Notes under the pieces: model-generated
What the model saw: only the letters and a program-made list of their open reading frames with translations
The model's database searches: none
What the model was told of the DNA's origin: nothing
Assembly: GCA_019828595.1 (NCBI GenBank)
Contig: JAHQRK010000004.1
Location: 2,728,001 to 2,792,000, forward strand
DNA length: 64,000 nucleotides
Source: Aphanomyces cochlioides
Lineage: Eukaryota > Oomycota > Saprolegniomycetes > Saprolegniales > Verrucalvaceae
Reading direction: 5' to 3'
Made by a program: the position numbers and the translations under genes
Shown here: one piece after another, positions 33,201-43,259 of the stretch
Layout of the letters: every line of letters starts with the position of its first letter
Position numbering within the stretch: the stretch's first letter is position 1

Positions 33201-34382
33201 TTGCTGATCCAGGTTGAACTGTCGGTACTCGCTGCGGGCAGTGTCAAGGGCTTGACGGGCGGTATTAACAATGGATGTCTCAACGAGTCCCATGTCGAAT
33301 GCTCGGCGGGAAGTAAGCCACTTCATCTTGAGGCTGTTGAGTGTGTACTTCATCGAGTCAATGTACTGGCGATGACTGACTTGGAGACGCTTCTTCATTC
33401 TCTTCAACCAGCCGTACCACTTTGCGCCAAAGTTTTGAGTGTCGTCTGCGCGCATCTCGTCCAAAAGTTGATTGGCTTCGGCCTTGATCGCTGCGACTAC
33501 TTGAGGGTTCTTTAAGAGCTCACGGGGGAGGCGCCAGTAACTTCGGTCGGGAGCTCGCTGCTCGCAGGAGAGGACCACTTTGTGTTCCATGTGGTCGCCT
33601 GCAAAGCTGCTTGGGGAATAGCTTGAACGTGCGTACGTTTGAGCGACGATATCTTGGTCCACAAACAGGTAGTCGAGGCGGTTGCTTCGACCAGGGCCGC
33701 TGTAAACGCGCTCGTTGGGGTGGTGCATCCTCCACGCATCGATAACACCAAGTGCTGAAAGCCAGGCAATGCATTCCGCCTTACCAGCGTTGTGGTCTTG
33801 GCGAGGTCGAGTCGCGTCCAGATGCTCCTCCAGGGGTAAGTTGAAATCGCCTCCGACAAAGTGAATGCTGTCGTCTTCAAAGTCGCGAGGCAGATCGTCG
33901 AAAAACGGTGCTCGAGAGTGAGCGATAACCGGGGCATAGACGTTGTGAAAGTACACAGGAACGCCGTCCCACTGAGTTCGAACAACCATGTATCTTCCAG
34001 GTCGGTCATGGGTGGTCAAGTGTTGCAGGTCGAGGAATCCAGGCATGGATCCATGGAAATACGATGCCACACCGCAGCGCCGATTGTTGAGTGAGTCGAC
34101 GCGATCAGTGCGGAGATCGTTGGTGAAGAGCTTGTATTTGCCAACGCCTACTTCGTTGTTGAGGTGGAGTTGGAAGGTTTCGAGATGTTTGATGTTATTG
34201 ATTTTGGTTTCTTGAAAGAAAACGGCTTGGGTCGGAATTTGGAGTCGCCGCGCCACAAGATGTCCGTTGTCTTTCAGCCCATTGAGGTTGGCAGTGGTCA
34301 GTTCGAGTATGGGGAACTTGGTGAAGAGACCGGCCGCGACCACCTTAGCCACGGAACGCGACAGACGTTGCGTTCGCAACAT
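30228..34382 (-). CDS. LINE ORF2: APE endonuclease and reverse transcriptase (element B)
   Basis: An intact 1384-residue polyprotein that nicks the target and copies element RNA onto it. The APE domain (about 25-272) has ANLNG (Asn 32/34), QETK (Glu 58), VYAP (Tyr 149), GGDFNLP (Asp 179, Asn 181), SNRLDYLFV (233-241) and AGDHMEH (Asp 263, His 264), so all catalytic positions are present. The RT domain (about 500-810) has SPGSDGWPAAFF, motif A LDFSKAYD (Asp 631), motif B TRGVKQGCP, motif C YFADD (731-734) and KYLGILFG. A zinc-knuckle-like C....C...H....C lies near 1225-1243. The ATG at 34382 overlaps ORF1 by about 38 nt in the +1 frame. D has no matching ATG, so its use is uncertain. The frame looks functional. 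Confidence 0.95.
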   Translation of the reverse strand: MLRTQRLSRSVAKVVAAGLFTKFPILELTTANLNGLKDNGHLVARRLQIPTQAVFFQETKINNIKHLETFQLHLNNEVGVGKYKLFTNDLRTDRVDSLNNRRCGVASYFHGSMPGFLDLQHLTTHDRPGRYMVVRTQWDGVPVYFHNVYAPVIAHSRAPFFDDLPRDFEDDSIHFVGGDFNLPLEEHLDATRPRQDHNAGKAECIAWLSALGVIDAWRMHHPNERVYSGPGRSNRLDYLFVDQDIVAQTYARSSYSPSSFAGDHMEHKVVLSCEQRAPDRSYWRLPRELLKNPQVVAAIKAEANQLLDEMRADDTQNFGAKWYGWLKRMKKRLQVSHRQYIDSMKYTLNSLKMKWLTSRRAFDMGLVETSIVNTARQALDTARSEYRQFNLDQQFDFHANVNERGTSHFFRRPKGIKVPLSSVTINGATSTDPSEVKAGFTSHWKNIMVTPRDQPPLNRARRRAIIRAITRRLTQEQRDALESPLTAEDLCGALKSMNPNKSPGSDGWPAAFFQVSPDVFAQILLKVFNYQLTHHGHLLLQQRRSAVALLFKAGDRGDPGNYRPITLMSVEVKILSRALAYRLAQVAPYLAHPSQAGFVPGRRLHDHVMLVQALQTFCTNEDHDYYATFLDFSKAYDMVDQGFLFDVLKEMNIGPTFVSWVQLLYNTPLVQIIFNDGLGPTIRPTRGVKQGCPLSCMLFVLYLEPLGEMLRGSPDFGIPLPNGDSLTSIYFADDTTLLSSSLQAAVEQMAIVEDFCSVSGARLNVAKCMTLALNNNLDIEDIDDGGLLNVLPSEKPVKYLGILFGHRLPRDFQVQQLNDKFLAAFQTWGSRARTLQGRKLIVSTMLLSLLWHVTAAVYVPPTMVAVWQRMVNKYILGRKTQITDHHRSTICRKWQFDQKLGLGIPHVASKLRTQRLLRLQLLMQPNSPNTFAPWKLLVKRQFSRVMNKLYRDTHPFDFLTYFPNHSSKWLFLWELHPLWHDIWHQWAATPMAKRTASPPSLEELLNLPVWLTSYPALQVGPAGATSNVVKTALCRRWCRHASQNGFHCLKDFLTRQGTWPTRAAFIDRLSSNNRAAQVTLQANGAMGFAAPERAGQVYSHLTKIFDQVLRTSGVRTGTALTDIDTTSHPFKALFKDQLLSFERWPKRLVSRLAHHAPSDGKPHPVATSSRVEQQDIATYVRLIRKTCRWPPPLHGDVWFRLLFNMLPVNSRLFYLQPQQPDVICCVYTNCDAPENQHHAFHTCSRVYPLWRFHATAWRCFGVNFDWTAITNIDRFQVNERGSQLQDILFVLWALLCASNLHYIWTTHNAAKFESKEPPPPEIWQEVSFIRWHASIRRWLRLQEVDSPQRVEAISAINTLHRQPVYRPLVAKYPTLLALQPSAPN

Positions 34383-34482
34383 CTCCCAGCATGAGTGTCT
34401 GAGTGTCGGGTTGGAACATCACTTGGTTGTCGAAGGTGGGGTCCAGGGAGCCAGCCTCATGGAATTCCAGGATCGTGGTCAC
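34345..34482 (-). pseudogene. ORF1 C-terminal tail (element B)
   Basis: The last 45 codons of ORF1, aligning with the end of the D ORF1 (VTTILEFHE for MTKILQLHE; NQVMF in both; both end RG then TAA). It overlaps the start of ORF2. The conserved junction reads CGTGGCTAA in both families. Confidence 0.85.
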
Positions 34483-34483
34483 A

Positions 34484-34556
34484 GCCCGTCTAGCTCAGTC
34501 GGTAGAGCGCAAGGCTCTTAACCTTGTGGTCGTGGGTTCGAGCCCCACGGTGGGCG
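34484..34556 (+). tRNA. tRNA-Lys(CTT): tRNA-Lys (CTT), array copy 19
   Basis: Identical to copy 1, rebuilt at the 5' end of element B. Unit 1052 bp: two 39-bp segments, 17-bp block absent, C variant. Confidence 0.97.
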
Positions 34557-35535
34557 CTTCTTTTGCTCTTTTTGGGTCCCAGACATACATTCCTCTCACA
34601 CACAATCCCCACTTTTTAAAACACTTGATCCCTCCAACTGCAGCTTCTTTGTCTGACAATACCTCCGTCCTTCCAAGCCTTCACTCCACGACTATGTGAT
34701 ATGGTCGACTATGTGATATGGTCGACTATGTGATATGGTCGACTATGTGATGGAGTGGTCTACACAATACCGTCGAGGATGTGATGACGGTCGAAAACAT
34801 GATACCGTCGAGTCTGGGATATAGTGCGTGTGAGTCCACGAAGTTCACGGTGCAATGGCATACGTCATTTCGTGCAGCGCGTGAGACGGTCGAGTCTGTG
34901 AGACGGTGGAAAAGTGTGAAAACGTATAGTCAGTCTGTGAGACGGTGGAAAAGTGTGAAAACGTATAGTCAGTCTGTGAGGCAGTGACGTATGTGACGAG
35001 GTCGGATAAATGGCGGAGTTTGTGCCACTGTAGAATATGTGATTCAGTGCTGCATGTGAAGAGATGGAATGCGTGATACGTGACTCGGTGGCGCCACGGA
35101 TAAGTTGGCGTATGCGATATCGTGGCGTCTACGATGCGGTAGAGTGTGTGGTGGAGTAGACTTTGTGAGTGGAATATATGTTGTGTATGATGGCGTGATG
35201 TCTGTGACGCAGTGGACAATGTGATGCGAGGTTGATACGTTGGAGTCCTTGGTGGATATATGTGCCTTCCTAGGCAGGTTGGGAAGCTGTCGAGTTGAAC
35301 AACCGTAGGACTTGGTATAGAACGTGTGTAATGCATGGCGTCGTCATCGAATGGAATGGTTGTGGTGGAAAAGTAAGTTGTGATGTGTGTCGTTTGTCTG
35401 TGAGCATGATTTGGTGCGTGGTATGAGTTGGTGAATACTTTTGTGTCGGAGGTCGGTACTGAGTGTCCCCTGCGTTTTGAGTGTGACAGTGTTCTGGAGT
35501 GTGTTGTATGTATGGAGTGTGTATGTCGTCAGGAA

Positions 35536-35608
35536 GCCCGTCTAGCTCAGTCGGTAGAGCGCAAGGCTCTTAACCTTGTGGTCGTGGGTTCGAGCCCCAC
35601 GGTGGGCG
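35536..35608 (+). tRNA. tRNA-Lys(CTT): tRNA-Lys (CTT), array copy 20
   Basis: Identical to copy 1. Unit 1069 bp, two 39-bp segments, 17-bp block present, T variant. Confidence 0.97.
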
Positions 35609-36604
35609 CTTCTTTTGCTCTTTTTGGGTCCCAGACATACATTCCTCTCACACACAATCCCCACTTTTTAAAACACTTGATCCCTCCAACTGCAGCTTCT
35701 TTGTCTGACAATACCTCCGTCCTTCCAAGCCTTCACTCCACGACTATGTGATATGGTCGACTATGTGATATGGTCGACTATGTGATATGGTCGACTATGT
35801 GATGGAGTGGTCTACACAATACCGTCGAGGATGTGATGACGGTCGAAAACATGATACCGTCGAGTCTGGGATATAGTGCGTGTGAGTCCACGAAGTTCAC
35901 GGTGCAATGGCATACGTCATTTTGTGCAGCGCGTGAGACGGTCGAGTCTGTGAGACGGTGGAAAAGTGTGAAAACGTATAGTCAGTCTGTGAGACGGTGG
36001 AAAAGTGTGAAAACGTATAGTCAGTCTGTGAGGCAGTGACGTATGTGACGAGGTCGGATAAATGGCGGAGTTTGTGCCACTGTAGAATATGTGATTCAGT
36101 GCTGCATGTGAAGAGATGGAATGCGTGATACGTGACTCGGTGGCGCCACGGATAAGTTGGCGTATGCGATATCGTGGCGTCTACGATGCGGTAGAGTGTG
36201 TGGTGGAGTAGACTTTGTGAGTGGAATATATGTTGTGTATGATGGCGTGATGTCTGTGACGCAGTGGAGTATGTGATGCAGTGGACAATGTGATGCGAGG
36301 TTGATACGTTGGAGTCCTTGGTGGATATATGTGCCTTCCTAGGCAGGTTGGGAAGCTGTCGAGTTGAACAACCGTAGGACTTGGTATAGAACGTGTGTAA
36401 TGCATGGCGTCGTCATCGAATGGAATGGTTGTGGTGGAAAAGTAAGTTGTGATGTGTGTCGTTTGTCTGTGAGCATGATTTGGTGCGTGGTATGAGTTGG
36501 TGAATACTTTTGTGTCGGAGGTCGGTACTGAGTGTCCCCTGCGTTTTGAGTGTGACAGTGTTCTGGAGTGTGTTGTATGTATGGAGTGTGTATGTCGTCA
36601 GGAA

Positions 36605-36677
36605 GCCCGTCTAGCTCAGTCGGTAGAGCGCAAGGCTCTTAACCTTGTGGTCGTGGGTTCGAGCCCCACGGTGGGCG
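36605..36677 (+). tRNA. tRNA-Lys(CTT): tRNA-Lys (CTT), array copy 21
   Basis: Identical to copy 1. It is 996 bp from the stub at 37601. Spacer has three 17-mers but two separate 17-bp losses. Confidence 0.97.
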
Positions 36678-37600
36678 CTTCTTTTGCTCTTTTTGGGTCC
36701 CAGACATACATTCCTCTCACACACAATCCCCACTTTTTAAAACACTTGATCCCTCCAACTGCAGCTTCTTTGTCTGACAATACCTCCGTCCTTCCAAGCC
36801 TTCACTCCACGACTATGTGATATGGTCGACTATGTGATATGGTCGACTATGTGATATGGTCGACTATGTGATGGAGTGGTCTACACAATACCGTCGAGGA
36901 TGTGATGACGGTCGAAAACATGATACCGTCGAGTCTGGGATATAGTGCGTGTGAGTCCACGAAGTTCACGGTGCAATGGCATACGTCATTTCGTGCAGCG
37001 CGTGAGACGGTGGAAAAGTGTGAAAACGTATAGTCAGTCTGTGAGGCAGTGACGTATGTGACGAGGTCGGATAAATGGCGGAGTTTGTGCCACTGTAGAA
37101 TATGTGATTCAGTGCTGCATGTGAAGAGATGGAATGCGTGATACGTGACTCGGTGGCGCCACGGATAAGTTGGCGTATGCGATATCGTGGCGTCTACGAT
37201 GCGGTAGAGTGTGTGGTGGAGTAGACTTTGTGAGTGGAATATATGTTGTGTATGATGGCGTGATGTCTGTGACGCAGTGGACAATGTGATGCGAGGTTGA
37301 TACGTTGGAGTCCTTGGTGGATATATGTGCCTTCCTAGGCAGGTTGGGAAGCTGTCGAGTTGAACAACCGTAGGACTTGGTATAGAACGTGTGTAATGCA
37401 TGGCGTCGTCATCGAATGGAATGGTTGTGGTGGAAAAGTAAGTTGTGATGTGTGTCGTTTGTCTGTGAGCATGATTTGGTGCGTGGTATGAGTTGGTGAA
37501 TACTTTTGTGTCGGAGGTCGGTACTGAGTGTCCCCTGCGTTTTGAGTGTGACAGTGTTCTGGAGTGTGTTGTATGTATGGAGTGTGTATGTCGTCAGGAA

Positions 37601-37614
37601 GCCCGTCTAGCTCA
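37601..37614 (+). pseudogene. tRNA-Lys stub left by element D
   Basis: First 14 nt of the tRNA followed by the D 3' end. The intact partner is at 45748. Confidence 0.95.
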
Positions 37615-37618
37615 ATGT

Positions 37619-37689
37619 CAATGGGGAGTCTATTTGTAGTTAATGTAAACTACAAACTAATATTGCCCGAAGGCTCATCCCATTTCCAA
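37619..37689 (-). other. Element D 3'-terminal stem-loop and conserved tail
   Basis: A perfect 9-bp inverted repeat, tttgtagtt (37633-37641) and aactacaaa (37648-37656), with a 6-nt loop. It is followed in the element sense by CUCCCCAUUG, as in B. The stem has no sequence similarity to that of B, but its position and flanks are the same. D' keeps it at 26517-26540. Confidence 0.65.
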
Positions 37690-37692
37690 CTG

Positions 37693-38907
37693 CTAGGCTG
37701 AATTGGAAATCAATTTGGCTTTTCGTTTTCTTGATTCGCTTCGACGTTGGGACTTCGATTTCTTCGGTGTTTGTAAGCTAACACGGCGAATATGTCGGAT
37801 AAAACTGACTCTTGGCATCTGACCCAGGGGGTATACATTTTCATTGTCTTGGATCATACATAGACTTCGGTCTATGCAGCGCTTGTATCGCTTGGCGAGG
37901 ACCCAGCAATGGGATGTTGAATCAGTGACAGAAACAACCAAGAATTCTCCGTCAGGCTCATCCAATATCGCTCTACAGATATCACGAATTGAATCACCCA
38001 CCGATTGCTTGAGCAGTTGACGGGAGAATATGGCGTCGTTGTAGTGGAATCCATGTGTGTATGCCAGCTTGAGAAAATCATGCATCTTGGAAGGGGGAAT
38101 GCCCGCGTCTTGAGGAACTCCATGGGCCTCTTTGAAACCCGAAATGACTTCTTCGCTGAGCTCAAAATTGGAGACATTCAAATTGGTAGCAACGATTCGG
38201 ATTGCAGCCGCAAGACAAGATTTGTCACTGTTGTTGCCAATTTCTAGCCACAGAGGATCCATCGCTCGAAATTCAGCAAGCGTTGGGGCGAGACCAGTGT
38301 TCGTGAGGAAGTGGGCTCCAGCTTGTCGCCATCGTTGGTACATCGCCACGGCTTCTTGACACCCGCTGAGGTCTTTTTCGTCGAACCAGTCTTTGTCGAG
38401 TCCATCCGGGCGTTGAAACTTCCAGTTGACTTGGTATTGAATAGTTGAAATTCGATTTCGCATTGATGCCACTTCGCGGTGGTCATCGATAAACAACACT
38501 TCATCGATGTCATCATCGTCGGTTGGAATTCGCAGAGTGCGTGGGCGGTTGGTTGGGGCATCAGCCGTTGTCGCATTCGTTTGTGGCCTGGCTGGAACAG
38601 AAACATCGTCCAATAGATCCATGAGGGATGGTAGCGGAGATCCATTGTCATTGCCCAAGGGGTCAAATTCGCGGGTGCTCGAGTTCAAAATGGACATATC
38701 AGGAGTAAATTGGTGTTCTTCAGTTGTAACTGGACTTGAAGGACGAGTGTCGGATGATTGCGTCATAGGTACAGAAATCTCAACTCCATCCACTCCCTCA
38801 AGAGTAATCCCTGGAGACATCGAGCTCCCCACACCTCGTGTAGTTATGGGTCTCGACGTCTGCGCGGGGAGTACGCTATCGGCAGTGAAAATCGTTGAAG
38901 CTTCCAT
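37693..38907 (-). CDS. ORF3 protein: chromodomain-like segment, papain-like C/H/D pattern, basic tail
   Basis: 404 codons from the first ATG (38907); the open frame extends to 39090 without an earlier AUG. Numbering the residues from the TTG at 39069 (458 in all), the N-terminal 180 are Ser/Thr/Pro-rich. Residues 190-250 read IDEVLFIDDHREV...YQVNWKFQRPDG...WFDEKDLSGC..AVAMYQRW, which resembles a chromodomain (Y.V.WK, W, L..C). Next come SDKSCLAAAI (Cys 285), STSHCWVLA (His 387) and MIQDNE (Asp 408). Their order and hydrophobic settings suit a papain-fold cysteine protease such as OTU-like families. The tail KKSKSQRRSESRKRKAK is a likely nuclear localisation signal. Chromodomains normally bind methylated histones. 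Both assignments come from pattern reading alone. The frame is intact. Confidence 0.65.
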   Translation of the reverse strand: MEASTIFTADSVLPAQTSRPITTRGVGSSMSPGITLEGVDGVEISVPMTQSSDTRPSSPVTTEEHQFTPDMSILNSSTREFDPLGNDNGSPLPSLMDLLDDVSVPARPQTNATTADAPTNRPRTLRIPTDDDDIDEVLFIDDHREVASMRNRISTIQYQVNWKFQRPDGLDKDWFDEKDLSGCQEAVAMYQRWRQAGAHFLTNTGLAPTLAEFRAMDPLWLEIGNNSDKSCLAAAIRIVATNLNVSNFELSEEVISGFKEAHGVPQDAGIPPSKMHDFLKLAYTHGFHYNDAIFSRQLLKQSVGDSIRDICRAILDEPDGEFLVVSVTDSTSHCWVLAKRYKRCIDRSLCMIQDNENVYPLGQMPRVSFIRHIRRVSLQTPKKSKSQRRSESRKRKAKLISNSA

Positions 38908-39120
38908 TGTTGTTGTCTTGGGTAAAATCAAAAGTGAGTCTTGGAGAATTGTTTTGAGATTCTCACTGAACTTATTCTCAGTTGCGACACTTGAGTCAGG
39001 CACGATTTGATTGGGCAGTGAAATGTTTTGCGCGGATCGTGAGTGATGGTCGCCAGGATTCCCAATCAAAAATTCAGCTGGGATACCAAGTCAAGAATAC
39101 AGCTGGGGCTTGTAATCAAA

Positions 39121-42100
39121 TTACTGGTGTTCAACTCGAAAAGACATGGGATATTTTTCGAATAGCTCGTTGTATCCAGCTTGAGAGAAAAGGACTGAGA
39201 CCGCTTCGATGATGTTTCGATAGTCGAAGTCGTCAGGCGAGAGCAAACGAATTGTTCGCCTGATGGAAGCTGTCCAACTGACAAATATAATCTCGTTCCA
39301 TAGTAAAATCGGTAGAGGCCTTTTGCCATCGAACTTGGTTGCATTTCTTTGAGTCCATAAGGAGTACGTGATGGAAGCACAAAGGAGGGACCATAATTTG
39401 AATAATGCGTCATGCAGGTGTTTTCCTCGCGTATTGGTCTTGAAGCGACTGATATTCGTGGTGGTTGCCCAATCAAACTTAACACCATAAGCTCTCCATG
39501 CTCGCTCTTGGAACATCCAAACTTGATGTACATGATGACATGTATGGAAGGCATGATGAAAAGTCTCAACATCCGAGCAATCTTCATAGACACAACAAAT
39601 AGCGTCAGGGTTTTGGATCTGCATATAGGAAAACCTCGAGTTGACGGGTAACATCTTCATGTGCAATCGAAACCATACATCGCCTTGAACAGGTGGAGGT
39701 AGATTACACACAGTACGAATGAGACGGATATACTTTGCTATGTCTTTGTCAGTTCTTGTCGTAGTCTTCATAGGATGTATAGCTTCAGTCTGGGGGGCGT
39801 GGTAAGCTAAATGCACCACGTTTTTCTTGGGCCACGACTCGAAAGGTAAATCAGCATCCTTGATTCTGGCTGTAAACGGATGTTGACAAGTCGGGACATT
39901 AGGCAGTGGCGACCCTTGCCGAATGTCAAACGATCGAACAACTTTGTCGAAGATTCGTGTGAGTTGATTGTAAATGTCGGTTGTGCGGGGCAATGTGGCA
40001 AAGTCCATGACTCCGTCCTGGTTTAGACAAACTTGGGCAGCTGGATTGTTCGACGACATTCGGTTCACGAACATGGTCTCTGTTGGCCAAGCACCATGTG
40101 GGGTCAGGAAATCCTTCAGGCATCTGAGACCATTTTTGGCCCCGTGGCGGCACCAGAGACGCATGTCTTCATCTTTCACGACATTTGCTAACATCTTAGC
40201 AGAGCCGAAGTGCATTGCGTCGTAGGCTGTGAGCCATACCGGGAGGTTCAGTACCGTGTCGAGATTTGGAGGCACGCCGATTCGCTTACTCATGTCTGTG
40301 GCTGACCAATGTTTCCAAGTATCAAGCCACAGTGGATGGAGCTCGCGAAGCAAAAGCCACTTGGAGCTTGCATTTGGGTAGTATGAAAGAAAATCGAATG
40401 GGTGACTGTCTCGGAATAACTGATGTATTGTGCGGCTAAATTGTCGCTGTACAAGTTTCTTCCACACCAGGATTTCACCAGGAGAATCGGCAGACATAAA
40501 GAGCTGTAAACGAAGAAGGCGTTGTGTTCGCAGCCTCGATGCAATGTGGGGGATTCCCAAGCCTAAAGGCTTGTCGTACTGCCACCTTCTATGGATTGAG
40601 GGACGGTAACTCTCATCGAGCTGGGTCTTGCGGCAAAGTATGAACTTGTTTAACATTTGTTGCCACGTAACGACCATAGCAGGAGGCACAGGTACAACGG
40701 CTGTTACATGCCACAACATAGATAGCAACATCGTGGAGGCAATAAGCTTTCGGCCCTGCAATGTCCTTGCTCGTTTACCCCATAGTTGAAAGGACGAGAT
40801 GAATTTGTCGTTGAGTTTTTGAAGTTGGGAGTCAGCCGAAAGTCGATGGCCAAAGAGAATACCAAGATATTTCGTACACTGACCAGTTGGTACGATATTG
40901 AGCAAACCATCTGCTTCGATGTCTTCTTGATCGAGATGGTCGTTGAGAACCAAGGTCATGCACTTGGAACGATTCAGACGGGCCCCTGAAGCCGTGCAAA
41001 ACTCTTCCACAATTGCCATTTGCTCCACAGCAGATTGCAGCGAGTTTGATAACAACGTCGAGTCGTCGGCAAAGAATATACTCGTAATAACTGAGTCGTG
41101 GGGGAGAGCGATTCCAAGATGTGGGGACGCTCGGAGCATCTCACCAAGAGGTTCGAGGTATAGGACGAACAGTAGGCATGATAAAGGACAGCCTTGTTTG
41201 ACGCCTCGGGTAGGTCGGATCTTAGGGCCAAGCTCGCCATTGAAGATGATCTGGACCAAAGGTGAGTCGTACAAAAGAGCTACCCACGCAATGAAACCTT
41301 CACCAGTGTTGACTGCTCTCAGCACATCAAGCATGAATTCTCGATCCACCATGTCGTACGCTTTCGAAAAGTCAAGGAATGTTGCATAGTAGTCGTGATC
41401 TTCGTTGGTGCAAAACGTTTGCAAAGTTTGCACAAGCAGGACGTGGTCATGCAGCCGTCGTCCTGGGACAAAGCCAGCTTGACTTGGGTGAATGAGATGA
41501 GGAGCTACTGTAGCCAGGCGATAAGCGAGGGCACGGGATAGTATCTTCACCTCCACTGACATGAGTGCAATAGGTCGGTAGTTTCCAGGATCGCCTCGAT
41601 CACCAGCTTTGAAAGCAGAGCCACAGCACTACGCCTTTGTTGAAGGAGTAGTTTACCGTGGTGGTGAAGTTGGTAGTTGAAGACCCTGACCAGGATTTCG
41701 GAGAAAGCCTCGGGTGCTACTTGGAAGAAGGCCGCTGGCCATCCATCAGGACCAGGAGACTTGTTTGGACTCATTGTCTTGAGAGCACTACACAGCTCGG
41801 CTGCTGTGATAGGTCTGTCTAGCTCCTCGCGTTGCTCATCATTGAGTTTGCGGGAGATAAACCGTATGACAGCCCTCCGCCTCGCCCGGTTTAGCCGAGG
41901 TTGTTCGCCACGAGTGGTAGTCATTATTGCCTTCCAATGGGCAGTGAATCTCTCTTTGATAGTGGTAGGATCAGACACGGGAATGCCATCGACGTTGACC
42001 GTCGTGATAGGAACCTTGAGTCCTTGTGGCCTTCGAAAGAAGTGGCTCGTACCGCGTTCGTTGACATTTGCATGAAAATCGAATTGCTGATCCATGCGGT

Positions 42101-43259
42101 ATTGGCGATATTCGATTCGTGCGTTTTCCAGCGCCAACCGAGTAGCATCAACGGCAGCCTCGTCGAGCAAGCCAGCTTCGTATGATCGTTGTGCAGATAT
42201 ATGTCTCAGTTTTAGGCTTTTGAGCTCGTGTTGCATGGATTGGAGGTGGTGGCGATGACATTGTTGTAAACGTCGTTTGATTCGCTTAAGCCACCCATAC
42301 CAGACGGCTCCCATGTTTGTCGATTCGTCCGCACGCATCTCAGAGAGGAGGTGTGATGCCTCTTCTCGTATGGCTTTGATGACGAGCGGGTCTTTGAGTA
42401 GCTCTCTCGGCAGCCTCCAGTAGCCACGGGTCGTGGGTGTATGACTTGTAGAGAGAACGACAGTGTGCTCCAAGTGATCTCCGGCAAAGCTGTTAGTGGC
42501 ATATTTTGAGCTTTGGTAGGATTGGGCAACTAAATCTTGGTCAATGAACCAGTAGTCCAGACGATTGCTTCGTCCTGGACCGCTTGCCAGTCTTTCGTGA
42601 GGGTGGTGTAGGCGCCACGCGTCGATGACTCCTAGTTGTGACAGCCAGGCAAGACATTCGACTTTTCCAAAGGTGTGATCTTGCCGTGGTTTGGAAGCAT
42701 CGAGGTGTTCGTTGACAGGAAGGTTAAAATCTCCCCCAACCAGGTGTACACTGTTAGCTTCAAAAGCGCGAGGGAGACTGTCAAAGAAACTAGCCCGATG
42801 TTGAGGGGTAACTGGCGCGTAAATGTTGTGGATGTAGACTGGGGTTTCATCCCAGTACGTTTTGATCACAATATAACGGCCAGGGATATCGTGTTGTGAT
42901 AAGTGCACCAGGCTTGAGAATCCAGGCATCGATTCGTGAAAGTATGATGCAACGCCACATCGACGGTTGTTCAAATTGTCCGTGCGGGTTGTTCGTAAGT
43001 CGTTGGTAAAAAGTTTGTACTTGCTAACACCCACTTCGTTGTCGAGGTGAGTGTGGAAAGTGTCAAGATGTTTTGCGTTGTTGAGTTTCGTTTCTTGAAA
43101 GAGAACAGCTTGTGTCGGTTTCCGAAGACGCCGTGCAACAAGATGTCCGTTTTCTTTCAGCCCATTGAGGTTGCTCGTCGTCACTTCAAGTATGGGGAGC
43201 TTGACAAAATGACCAGCCGCGACCACTTTAGCCACGGGAAGCGATCGTTGTGAGATCCG
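39121..43259 (-). pseudogene. LINE ORF2: APE endonuclease and reverse transcriptase, one frameshift (element D)
   Basis: About 1380 codons. The APE part has SNLNG, QETK, IYAP, GGDFNLP, SNRLDYWF and AGDHLEH. The RT has SPGPDGWPAAFF, motif A LDFSKAYD, motif B TRGVKQGCP, motif C FFADD, then SGARLN and KYLGILFG. A zinc-knuckle-like C....C...H....C is near the end. One base is missing near 41609-41614, in the codon after SAVALL, compared with element B; this breaks the frame just before RT motif 1. The frame opens after a TAG at 43262-43260, overlaps the end of ORF1 by about 30 nt in the +1 frame and has no AUG until about residue 100, downstream of the catalytic Asn and Glu. ORF2 must therefore be expressed by coupling with ORF1, by frameshifting or from a non-AUG codon. 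Confidence 0.9.

Larger units (their letters stand above)
30071..34482 (-). mobile_element. LINE element B, complete ORF2, truncated in ORF1
   Basis: The element is 4412 bp on the minus strand, flanked by the 15-bp repeat agcccgtctagctca (30056-30070 and 34483-34497). The 5' break lies in the last 46 codons of ORF1. ORF2 is uninterrupted. Only 157 bp separate the ORF2 stop from the 3' end, so there is no ORF3. The 3' terminus has a stem-loop and CCCCAUUG like D but no poly(A). Element E matches it over the 3.28 kb available, with one substitution that I find (31880 g, 62529 t). Confidence 0.95.
34483..37614 (+). repeat. tRNA-Lys tandem array, block 5 (three units plus stub)
   Basis: Units at 34484 (1052 bp), 35536 (1069 bp) and 36605 (996 bp) before the stub at 37601. 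The first and third lack the 17-bp block gtatgtgatgcagtgga. The third also lacks 17 bp (tcgagtctgtgagacgg) at 37010, giving a private junction. Confidence 0.95.

Noticed and set aside
37693..39090. ORF3 as part of a Ty3/gypsy chromovirus integrase
   Set aside because: There is no integrase zinc finger, no DDE core and no LTR. The frame lies between a LINE ORF2 and a LINE 3' end and is truncated with it in D'.
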